This document shows, one piece after another, positions 14,753 to 22,148 of a DNA stretch of 41,106 bases. Position 1 is the first letter of the stretch, and each line of letters begins with the position of its first letter. The DNA comes from Planctomycetota bacterium (lineage in GTDB: Bacteria > Planctomycetota > UBA1135 > UBA2386): assembly GCA_020849665.1 (NCBI GenBank), contig JADLFX010000058.1:1-41106 (forward strand). The letters run 5' to 3'. Made by a program: the position numbers and the translations under genes. Below the pieces are notes generated by a model, which was not told the DNA's origin, searched no databases, and saw only the letters and a program-made list of their open reading frames with translations.

Positions 14753-16230
14753 GGAGCACCCTCCGTACGCGCCAACGCCTGCTCCAGCGCCGCGACCAGC
14801 TCGCGCACCGCGTCCCGGTCCGGAGCGCCCTCGCCCGCGCCGGCCGCGCCACCGCGGTAGCGCAACGCCGTCAGCGCCTCGAGGCACCGCGCGGCGCGCG
14901 CGGCCAATGCCGCGGGCACCCCCGCCCGCTCCAGGCGGCCCGGCAGCTCGGGCGCCAGCACCGCCGCCGCTCCGCTGCGCAGCCGCGCCGCCAGGTACTC
15001 GATCAGCGCCTCGCCGGGATCCGCGGCCGGGTCGGCGAGGCGCGCGCGGAACGCCTCCGCCGCCGCGCGGGCCCGCGCCTCCTCCGGTTCGCGTCGCGCC
15101 CGCTCCCGCGCGCGCCGCCACCAGAGCAGCCACAAACCGCCCAACCAGGGGCCGAGCACGGCCAGGACCATGCCCGTGACCGGCATCGCGGCCGGCGGCC
15201 CGCCGGCGCCGGCCGGCGCCGGGACCGCCCTGGGCGGGAACAGGTCGTTCACCCCGGCCACGGCGGGGCGCCCGTCGATTCCGGCCGGCGCGGACGCGAT
15301 CGCTCCGCCTGCGGCCCCCACGCGCAGGGGGAGCGCCGCGCTCCGCACCAAGCGGTACCCCGGCGGCGGCCCCGGATCGAAGAAGACGAACGGGATCGCC
15401 GGCACCTCGCGCACGTCCTCGCGCAGCGGCGCGAGGTCGTAGCGGAACGCGCGCTCGCCGGGCCGCGCGAGCTCGATCACGCCGCGGACGTGGAATCCGT
15501 CCAGCCCCGCCAGCGACGGCGCGGCGAAGAACCCCAGGTTGCCCTCGCCGGCCACCGTGAACTCGAGGGCGAGGCTCTCGCCCACGCGCACCCCGCGCGG
15601 CTCGGCGCCCGCGCGCACGGTGAAGCGGCCGACCGCCCCCGTGAACCCCGGCGGCCGTCCAGACTCGGGCAGGGGATCCACCTCTAGGCGCAGATCCACG
15701 CCGCGCACCTCGGCCTCGCTGCGGTCGAGCGGCTGGCGGCCGGTCACGAAGTCGTCGGCGAAGCGCGTGGCGAACGCGTAGCGCAGGCGCGGCGCCTCCA
15801 GCGTGAACCCGCCCGCGCGCCCGGGCAGAAGGCGGCGCCGCACCTCGAGCACGGTGAACGCCCGCCCCGCGCGAGTCTCCTCGCCGACCGGCTCCGCCAG
15901 CGCGACGTCGTCGTTCAGGGCGATGCGCTGGACCACGCCGCCGTCGGCCGCCGCGTCGGGCAGCGCCTGCAGGCCGGGCACACCGCGCAGCCAGGGCGCG
16001 ACGACCTGCAGCGGCACGTCGAGTTCGCGGCGGAAGAGCGGGACCGCGCTCCGCGCGAAGAACTCCCGGTCGACACCCACGCGCAGGACCAGCGTGACGG
16101 GCTCGTGCACGAACACGCGCGTGCGCGCGGCGGCCAGCGTGACGAACGCGCGCGGCGCCCGAGCCGGTGGCTGCGATCCCTGCGCGGCCACACCGCCCAC
16201 GATGGCGGCGAGCGCGAGGATCCGCCTCAC
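14749..16230 (-). CDS. batD: BatD-like membrane protein
   Basis: A 493-residue protein with an N-terminal signal (RRILALAAIVGGVAAQ) and several beta-sandwich units as in BatD: the first begins FVTLAAARTRVFVHEPVTL, the later ones carry AGEGNLGFFAAPSLAGLDGF and IPFVFFDPGPPPGY. Near residue 345-365 a transmembrane helix (MVLAVLGPWLGGLWLLWW) is followed by a cytoplasmic helical tail of about 120 residues rich in Ala and Arg. BatD is a membrane partner of the VWA proteins BatA and BatB; the precise function is unresolved. The GTG at 16230 overlaps the batC stop as GTGA. Confidence 0.82.
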   Translation of the reverse strand: MRRILALAAIVGGVAAQGSQPPARAPRAFVTLAAARTRVFVHEPVTLVLRVGVDREFFARSAVPLFRRELDVPLQVVAPWLRGVPGLQALPDAAADGGVVQRIALNDDVALAEPVGEETRAGRAFTVLEVRRRLLPGRAGGFTLEAPRLRYAFATRFADDFVTGRQPLDRSEAEVRGVDLRLEVDPLPESGRPPGFTGAVGRFTVRAGAEPRGVRVGESLALEFTVAGEGNLGFFAAPSLAGLDGFHVRGVIELARPGERAFRYDLAPLREDVREVPAIPFVFFDPGPPPGYRLVRSAALPLRVGAAGGAIASAPAGIDGRPAVAGVNDLFPPRAVPAPAGAGGPPAAMPVTGMVLAVLGPWLGGLWLLWWRRARERARREPEEARARAAAEAFRARLADPAADPGEALIEYLAARLRSGAAAVLAPELPGRLERAGVPAALAARAARCLEALTALRYRGGAAGAGEGAPDRDAVRELVAALEQALARTEGAP

Positions 16231-16988
16231 CAGTCCTTCTCCACCGGCACGCGCTGGGTCTGCTGCTCGCGGCGCCGCAGCGCGCGCTTCTCCTGTTCCT
16301 TCGCGGCGAGCGTGTCGAGCAGGCGGCGGACCTCCTCGCGCCGCAGCTCCTGGAGCTGCGGTTGCACCTCGGTCTCCGTCTCCTCCTTGGGACCCTCCGG
16401 CTCCGGCGCCGGTTCGCTCGGATCGGGCTGCACCGGCAACGGCTTCGGCTCCGGCTCGCCGGCCTTGCGCGCCTCCTCCCTGCGCCGCCGATCGGCCGCG
16501 GCCTTGGCCTCGCGCAGCTCGGTCAGCTTGCGCTGCGCCCGCTCGACGTTGCGGCGGGCCTCGGGCCACTCGCCGCGCTGCAGCAGGGCACGCTGCCACG
16601 CGGCGCGCGCCGCCTCGGCGTGGGCGATCGCCACGTCGAAGGCGAACGGCTCCGCCTCCACGCTGGCCGCCTGGGCGGCGGCCACGAGGCAACGCGCGAA
16701 CGCCGCGTTGCCGCGCACGAACTCGCGCAGCCCCGCGAACTCCGGCCCGCCGCGCGCGGCGGCCCGCTCGGCCGCGAGCTCGGCCTCGCGCGGCGCGCCC
16801 GCGCGCAGCGCCGCGAGGGCCTGGTTGTGCAGCAGCTCGGCCGCCGCGTCCTCGCCGGCCGCGCGCACCGCCGCCGTGAACGACGCCAGGGCGTCGCGGT
16901 AGCGGCCCTCGCGCCAGGCCTGCGCCCCGGCGGCCGCCGCGTCACCGCCCTGGGGCAGGAGCAACGTGAGGCAGAGCAGGATGCTCAT
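16227..16988 (-). CDS. batC: BatC-like TPR protein
   Basis: A 253-residue protein with a minimal N-terminal signal (SILLCLTLLLPQGG) followed by helical repeats of TPR type (AQAWREGRYRDALASFTAAV, LHNQALAALRAGAPREAELA), then a long charged helix at about 120-170 and a Pro/Glu-rich linker (EPEPKPLPVQPDPSEPAPEP). The C-terminus ends in a basic coiled helix. In Bat operons the gene between batB and batD encodes such a TPR protein. Its start lies inside the end of batB, a 47-bp overlap, larger than the 4-bp overlaps elsewhere in the block. Confidence 0.75.
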   Translation of the reverse strand: MSILLCLTLLLPQGGDAAAAGAQAWREGRYRDALASFTAAVRAAGEDAAAELLHNQALAALRAGAPREAELAAERAAARGGPEFAGLREFVRGNAAFARCLVAAAQAASVEAEPFAFDVAIAHAEAARAAWQRALLQRGEWPEARRNVERAQRKLTELREAKAAADRRRREEARKAGEPEPKPLPVQPDPSEPAPEPEGPKEETETEVQPQLQELRREEVRRLLDTLAAKEQEKRALRRREQQTQRVPVEKDW

Positions 16989-17997
16989 GGGGGCGTCGGG
17001 ATCTCCGCTCGGTCAGGACCAGGTCCAGCATCCAGAGCAGGACCGCGATCAGCAAGGGCCACTGGAAGCGGTTCTCGCGCAGGTCGCGCGCCTGCGCCGC
17101 CACCGCGGTGCGGGCGGTGGGAAGGATGCGTCGCTCGTAGATCCCCACCAGAGGCAAGGGGCGGGCCGCGGCGTCCACGTACCCGCCGCCGCTGCGCTCG
17201 GCGATCGAGCGCAGCCCGGCGGGATCGAGCGCCGAGATCACCTCGCGGCCCGCGGCGTCGCGCAGGAAGGTCGCGCCGTCCCCGCCCTGCACCGGGATCT
17301 TGCTGCCCAGGGAGGTGCCGAGGCCGACGCAGTGCACGGCGATGCCGCGCTCGGCGAGCGCCTCGACGGCGCGCAGCCCGCGCTGCTCGTGGTCCTCGCC
17401 GTCGCTCAGCAGCAGGACGGCGGCGTGATCGCCCTCCGCGCCACGCAGGGCCGCGAGCGCGGTCGCGAGGGCTGCGCCGAGATCGGTCCCGCCGCGGCGC
17501 ACGCTGGTCGGCTCGGCCAGCTCGACCAGCTCGGCGAACGAACCCAGGTCGCGGGTGAGCGGCACGAGGAGCCGCGCCTCGCCGGCGAACACGACGAGGC
17601 CGAGGCGATCGCCGCGCACCCGTTCGGCCAGGACCTGGATCTCCCGGCGCGCGGCCTGCAGGCGGCTCGGCGCCACGTCGGTGGCGAGCATGGAGCGCGA
17701 CACGTCCAGGCAGACCACCACGTCCACGCCGCGCGGATCGCGGCGCGCGCCCTCGCCCCACAGGGGCTGGAGGAGGGCCAGCAGGCCCGCGCCCAGCGCC
17801 AGCGCCGCGACGGTCCGGCGCGCGCGCCGCTCGCCACCGTGCGCCTCCGCGGCGAGCACCGCGCTCCGCGCCCCCACCACCGTCGCGAGGCGCCGCGCAC
17901 GCGCGCGGTCGCTGGCGCGCAACCCGAGCCAGGCGAGCGGCACGAGCAGGAGGAGCGGCACTCCGGCCGGCCACGCCAGGAAGGCGGCGAGGCTCAC
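16942..17997 (-). CDS. batB: BatB-like VWA-domain membrane protein
   Basis: A 351-residue protein with two N-terminal transmembrane helices (about 8-27 and 62-79), a von Willebrand factor A domain and a final helix near 310-328 (WPLLIAVLLWMLDLVL). The metal-ion-dependent adhesion site is intact: D98-V-S100-R-S102, a Thr in the RRGGTDLGAAL loop and LLLSDGEDHE. Following the last helix is a basic tail. GTG at 17997 overlaps the batA stop as GTGA. BatB is thought to work with BatA at the inner membrane. Confidence 0.88.
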   Translation of the reverse strand: MSLAAFLAWPAGVPLLLLVPLAWLGLRASDRARARRLATVVGARSAVLAAEAHGGERRARRTVAALALGAGLLALLQPLWGEGARRDPRGVDVVVCLDVSRSMLATDVAPSRLQAARREIQVLAERVRGDRLGLVVFAGEARLLVPLTRDLGSFAELVELAEPTSVRRGGTDLGAALATALAALRGAEGDHAAVLLLSDGEDHEQRGLRAVEALAERGIAVHCVGLGTSLGSKIPVQGGDGATFLRDAAGREVISALDPAGLRSIAERSGGGYVDAAARPLPLVGIYERRILPTARTAVAAQARDLRENRFQWPLLIAVLLWMLDLVLTERRSRRPHEHPALPHVAPAPGR

Positions 17998-19001
17998 GGC
18001 ACCACCTCCCACGCGGTGCAGTGCAGCACGCGCCCGAGCAGGATCAGGACCAGGGCGAGCACCAGGAACGGTGCGAAGCGCTCCTCCAGGCGGTGGCGCG
18101 GCTCGGCGAGCCCGACCTTCTCCAGGTCGTGGAGCGCGGCGTACACGCCGGCCACGGACTCCGCGTCGCGCGCGGCGAAGAAGCGTCCGCCGCTGCGTTC
18201 GGCGAGCTGCCGCAGCTGGCTGGGGTCGGCCGGCCGCACGTTCCCGGCCGCGTCGCGGGAGCCGATGCCCGCCGCGATCCCGTACACGCGGATGCCCAGC
18301 TCGCGGCAGAGCTGCGCGGCGTGCAGCGGCGCGATCTCGCCCGGAGCCGCCGCGGTGGCGACGTTCTCCTCGCCGTCGGTCCACAGGATCACCACCTTGG
18401 ACCGCGCGCTGCCGGCGCGCAGCACCTGCGCCGCGCGCGCCACCGCCGTGCCGATGCCGGTGGCGTCCTCCTGGCTCTCGGAGGGCACCGGCCGGACTTC
18501 GGCCAGCAGCGCGGCGAGGGCGTCGTGGTCTAGGGTCAGCGGACAGAGCAGGTCGGGATAGCGGGCGAAGGCGATCAGGCCGATGCGGTCGTCGGGGCGG
18601 CCGAGCAGGAAGCGCGCCGCCGCCTCCCTGGCGACCTCCAGTCGCGTGCGCCGCGGGTCCATGTCGAGCGCGGTCATGGACGACGAGGTGTCGAGGCAGA
18701 GCAGGATGTCGATCCCCTCCGCGGTGCGGGGCAGCGGCACGGAGGCCATCGGCCGGGCCAGCGCCAGGATCGCGAAGCACACGCCCAGCACCTGCAGCAG
18801 CAGCGGCACGCCGGCCAGCCGCGTCCGCCACGTGCGCGGCAGACCACCATCCTCGCCGAGGAACGCGGCCGGGGCGAAGCGCAGCGCGGGGGCGCGCCGC
18901 ATGCGGCGCACCAGCAGCGCCACCGCGAGCAGGAGCGCGAGCAGGAGCGCGGGCGGATCGAGGAGCGTCCAGCCGGTGACCCGGTGGAAGAACTCGTTCA
19001 T
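17994..19001 (-). CDS. batA: BatA-like VWA-domain membrane protein
   Basis: A 335-residue protein with two N-terminal hydrophobic helices (about 14-32 and 64-82), a von Willebrand factor A domain and a C-terminal helix (FLVLALVLILLGRVLH). The MIDAS residues are present as D104-T-S106-S-S108, with the Thr of DATGIGTAV and the Asp of WTDGEEN completing the site. The family is named for Bacteroides aerotolerance, but its molecular role is not settled. The ATG at 19001 overlaps the stop of the lipoprotein gene as ATGA. Confidence 0.9.
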   Translation of the reverse strand: MNEFFHRVTGWTLLDPPALLLALLLAVALLVRRMRRAPALRFAPAAFLGEDGGLPRTWRTRLAGVPLLLQVLGVCFAILALARPMASVPLPRTAEGIDILLCLDTSSSMTALDMDPRRTRLEVAREAAARFLLGRPDDRIGLIAFARYPDLLCPLTLDHDALAALLAEVRPVPSESQEDATGIGTAVARAAQVLRAGSARSKVVILWTDGEENVATAAAPGEIAPLHAAQLCRELGIRVYGIAAGIGSRDAAGNVRPADPSQLRQLAERSGGRFFAARDAESVAGVYAALHDLEKVGLAEPRHRLEERFAPFLVLALVLILLGRVLHCTAWEVVP

Positions 19002-19984
19002 GCCCCCGCCTCCGCCCCGCGCGGGGAACCGGCACGCTCCTCGTGCACCTCCTCCACCACCCGTTCGGCGAGGTCGAGGAGGCGCGCGCGCCCGGCGGCG
19101 TCCGGCGGCCGGTGCGCGAACTTGGCCAGGTCGCAGCCGAGCAGGACCTGGCGCAGCCGGGCCACCGGCTCCGGCGCGAACCGCGGCGTCGCGGCCAGGG
19201 CCGCGAGGAGTTCCTCGCTGGTGCGCTCGAGGGCGGGCAGCGCGAAGCCCTCGGCGAGGTACTCGCGCAGCAGGTCGCCGAGTTCGACGCAGAACGCCAC
19301 GACGGCGGCGGCGTCGCCGGGCGCCGCGGCCCGCAAGCGCACGAGGCGCGCGCGCGCACGGCTCCGCGCGTCGCGGCCCGGCTCCTGCGCGGGCGTGGGT
19401 GAGGTCGCGGGCGGCGGCGGCCGCCGCCGCGCGCGCGCGAAGAGCAGGGCCGCGCCGCCGAGCGCCACGGCGCAGCCGGCCAGCCACCAGGGCCAGCGCC
19501 GCGGCCGCGGCAGCAGGAGATCGCCGGGCAGTTCCGGCTCTGGCGACGCGCCGGCCGGCAGGGCGGAGGCCACCTGCAACACCAGCGGCTCGGAGCGCGC
19601 GGTACGCCGCGCCCCGCCGCCGCGCGGCGCCGCCGAGACCGTGGCCGGGGCCACGGTCAGCGTGCCGGCGGCGAACGCGCGGGCCAGACAGACGCGCGTC
19701 TCCTCGATCCGGTCGGCATCCTCGCGCCGGTGCGTCGCCACCACCTCGAGGGCGAGCGGCGCGAGCGCCCGCTCCGGCCATGGCTCGGGCACGAGCTCCC
19801 GGCGCCACACGCGCACCAGGCGCAGCTCGAACGCCCGCCCGAACTCCACCTCGTGCGCGCCGACCTCCACGCGCACCGCCAGATCCTCCGCCTGGATGGG
19901 CGGTCCCTCGGCACGGCACGCGCCCAGGACCGCGAGGGCGGCGGCCAGGGCGGGCCCGGGGGCTGCGCAGGCGCCCCGGCTCAC
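18998..19984 (-). CDS. Probable lipoprotein of the Bat operon (DUF4381-like)
   Basis: A 328-residue protein whose N-terminus ends in a lipobox LGAC at residues 20-23, suggesting a lipid-anchored mature protein beginning at Cys23. A beta-rich outer domain follows (VRVEVGAHEVEFGRAFELRL and LRLVRVWRRELVPEP region), then a transmembrane helix at about 165-182 (WPWWLAGCAVALGGAALLF) and a cytoplasmic helical domain with LLREYLAEGFALPALERTSEELLAAL. That last motif is like the domain that BatD-like and DUF4381 proteins carry. It occupies the slot between DUF58 and batA where such genes are found. GTG at 19984 overlaps the DUF58 stop as GTGA. Confidence 0.7.
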   Translation of the reverse strand: MSRGACAAPGPALAAALAVLGACRAEGPPIQAEDLAVRVEVGAHEVEFGRAFELRLVRVWRRELVPEPWPERALAPLALEVVATHRREDADRIEETRVCLARAFAAGTLTVAPATVSAAPRGGGARRTARSEPLVLQVASALPAGASPEPELPGDLLLPRPRRWPWWLAGCAVALGGAALLFARARRRPPPPATSPTPAQEPGRDARSRARARLVRLRAAAPGDAAAVVAFCVELGDLLREYLAEGFALPALERTSEELLAALAATPRFAPEPVARLRQVLLGCDLAKFAHRPPDAAGRARLLDLAERVVEEVHEERAGSPRGAEAGA

Positions 19985-20895
19985 CGCTTGGCTCCGCGCG
20001 CCTCGCGCATCTTGAAGAAGCCCAGGATCGGGCGCGCGACGGCGTCCTTGTCGGACACGCGCGGCACCGGCACGTCCATGAGGTCGACGTTGGCGCGCCG
20101 CAGCTCGCCCGCGTGGCGCGCGCGCCAGCGCGCCACGCGCGCCGCGTACGCCGCCCGCACGCGCGCGCTGCTCCAGTCGACCAGGGTCTCGGTACCGGTC
20201 TCGGGATCGCGCACGCGCATGAGCCCGGCGGCGGGCGGAGCCAGCTCCGGCGTGAGCAGGCGCACGGCGATCAGGTCGTGGCGGCGCGCGCACTGCGCCA
20301 GCCCGTCGCCGCAGCTCGGGACCAGGAAGTCCGACACCAGGAAGATCACCGCGCGCCGGCGGACCACGCTCGCCGCGAAGTGCAGCGCGGGACCGAGGTC
20401 GCTGCGCGTCCCGCCGGACGGCAGCACCAGGCAATCGCGCACGATGCGCAGCACGTGCCCCAGGCCCTTCTTGGCCGGGACGTACGCGTCGACCGCGTCG
20501 CGGAACGCGATCAGCCCGACCTTGTCGCCGGCCTTCACGGCGGAGAGCGCGAGGCACGCGCAGACGCGCGCCGCCATCTGGCGGGCAGAGAGCACGCCGA
20601 AGCCGCCGCTCATCGAGGCCGAGAGGTCGAGCAGGAAGAGCACCGTCAGCTCGCGCTCCTCCGCGTACTTCTTCACGAAGGGCCGGCCCACGCGCGCGGT
20701 CACGTTCCAGTCCACCGCGCGCGGGTCGTCGCCGGGCACGTACTCGCGCACCGCGTCGAACTCGATCCCGGCGCCGCGGAACACCGAGCTGTACCCGCCG
20801 GCCATCACGTCGGTGACCAGCCGGTTGCTCTGCACCTCGATCCGCCGCACCTCGCGCAGCAGTTCGGCCAGCTCGTCGTCGTGCTCCGTGGCCAT
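19981..20895 (-). CDS. DUF58 family protein
   Basis: A 304-residue soluble protein that accompanies MoxR ATPases. The family signature is present: RRIEVQSNRLVTDVMAGGYSS, then the REYVPGDDPRAVDWNVTAR motif and a VWA-like metal site D90-L-S92-A-S94 followed by LVSDFL. It ends in ARPILGFFKMREARGAKR. It is probably the substrate or adaptor of the neighbouring MoxR ATPase. The ATG at 20895 is 14 bp after the moxR stop. Confidence 0.92.
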   Translation of the reverse strand: MATEHDDELAELLREVRRIEVQSNRLVTDVMAGGYSSVFRGAGIEFDAVREYVPGDDPRAVDWNVTARVGRPFVKKYAEERELTVLFLLDLSASMSGGFGVLSARQMAARVCACLALSAVKAGDKVGLIAFRDAVDAYVPAKKGLGHVLRIVRDCLVLPSGGTRSDLGPALHFAASVVRRRAVIFLVSDFLVPSCGDGLAQCARRHDLIAVRLLTPELAPPAAGLMRVRDPETGTETLVDWSSARVRAAYAARVARWRARHAGELRRANVDLMDVPVPRVSDKDAVARPILGFFKMREARGAKR

Positions 20896-20909
20896 GGGCG
20901 CAGCGCCCG

Positions 20910-21899
20910 CTACGGCACCCGCACGGTGTCGAACACCTGCTGGATGACCTGCACGGAGGTCACGCCCTCGGCCTCGGCCTCGTAGGTGGTGAGGACGCGG
21001 TGGCGGAGCACGTCCATGCCCACCGACTTCACGTCCTGCGGGGTCGCGTACGTGCGGCCGGCGAGCAGCGCGTGGGCGCGCGCCGCCTGGGTGAGCGCGA
21101 TCGAGGCGCGCGGCGAGGCGCCATAGAGGATCAGCGGCCGGAGCGCCTTCAGGCCCGCGTCCTCCGGGTAGCGCGTCGCGAACACCAGGTCGACCACGTA
21201 GCCGCGCACCTTCTCGTCCACGTACACGTCGTCGAGCAGCGCGCGCGCGGCCAGCACCTGCGCGGGCGTGGCGACCTGGCGCACCCTGGGCCGGTGCGCG
21301 GTCGTGGCCATGCGCGCGACGATCTGGTTCTCCTCGGTCCTGCTCGGGTAGCCGACGACCACCTTGAGCATGAAGCGGTCGACCTGCGCCTCGGGCAGCG
21401 GGTAGGTGCCCTCGTGCTCGAGCGGATTCTGAGTGGCCAGCACCAGGAAGGGCTCGGGCAGGGCGCGCGTCTCGCCCGCCAAGGACACCTGACGCTCCTG
21501 CATCGCCTCCAGCAGCGCCGACTGGACCTTCGCGGGCGCGCGGTTGATCTCGTCGGCGAGCACGAAGTTCGCGAACACCGGACCCTCGCGCACGGTCCAC
21601 TCGCCGCTCTTGGGGTTGTAGACCTGCGTCCCGACCAGATCCGACGGCAGGAGGTCCGGGGTGAACTGGATGCGCCGGAACGTGCCGCCCAGCGCGGACG
21701 CCAGCGACTGCACCGCCAGCGACTTGGCCAGTCCCGGCACGCCCTCCAGCAGGACGTGGCCGTCGGCGAGCAGGCCGATGAGCAACCCGTCGAGCAGCGG
21801 CTTCTGCCCGACGATCACGGTCTCCACCTCGCGGACGACGTCGCGAAGGAACGCGCTCTCCTGTTGGATGCGCTCGGCTTGGGCGGGGGCTTGGCTCAC
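20910..21899 (-). CDS. moxR: MoxR family AAA+ ATPase
   Basis: A 329-residue AAA+ ATPase of the MoxR clade. Walker A is GVPGLAKS (53-60), Walker B is VLADEINR (113-120), and the MoxR-type stretches QFTPDLLPSDLVG and THP-less ATQNPLEHEGTYPLPEAQVDRF are intact. These ATPases act with DUF58 and VWA proteins in assembling or activating periplasmic or membrane targets. GTG at 21899 is preceded by an AGGAG site on the minus strand nine bases away; the open frame continues upstream to 22679 but overlaps a divergent gene. First gene of the block. Confidence 0.95.
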   Translation of the reverse strand: MSQAPAQAERIQQESAFLRDVVREVETVIVGQKPLLDGLLIGLLADGHVLLEGVPGLAKSLAVQSLASALGGTFRRIQFTPDLLPSDLVGTQVYNPKSGEWTVREGPVFANFVLADEINRAPAKVQSALLEAMQERQVSLAGETRALPEPFLVLATQNPLEHEGTYPLPEAQVDRFMLKVVVGYPSRTEENQIVARMATTAHRPRVRQVATPAQVLAARALLDDVYVDEKVRGYVVDLVFATRYPEDAGLKALRPLILYGASPRASIALTQAARAHALLAGRTYATPQDVKSVGMDVLRHRVLTTYEAEAEGVTSVQVIQQVFDTVRVP

Positions 21900-21908
21900 T
21901 CGATGCGG

Positions 21909-21913
21909 CTCCT
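21909..21913 (-). promoter_or_regulatory. Ribosome binding site of moxR
   Basis: AGGAG on the minus strand, nine bases upstream of the GTG at 21899. It supports that GTG over the in-frame upstream codons. Confidence 0.55.
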
Positions 21914-22148
21914 GGCGGAGGTGACGGAGCGTAGAGCAGACACGCGCAGGCCGCGAGGCTTCCGCCGTCTCCGTCCGGCCGCGCGCGACCACCGTGTTAC
22001 CGGCACGAAACGACAAGGGCGGATCGGCGGGCGGACGCACGCCGCCGCCGCGCATCGGCCCCGTGGCGCCGCGCCGCGGAACGCCGCGCGCGCCTCGCCA
22101 CGCGCGGCGTGGATGGCTACCTTCGACCGCCGTATCCCGCCACCCGCC

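Noticed and set aside
22113..22148. Earlier ATG for the thioredoxin-like/TPR gene
   Set aside because: It adds twelve residues before the signal peptide; the ATG at 22149 gives a normal signal start, though the earlier codon cannot be excluded.
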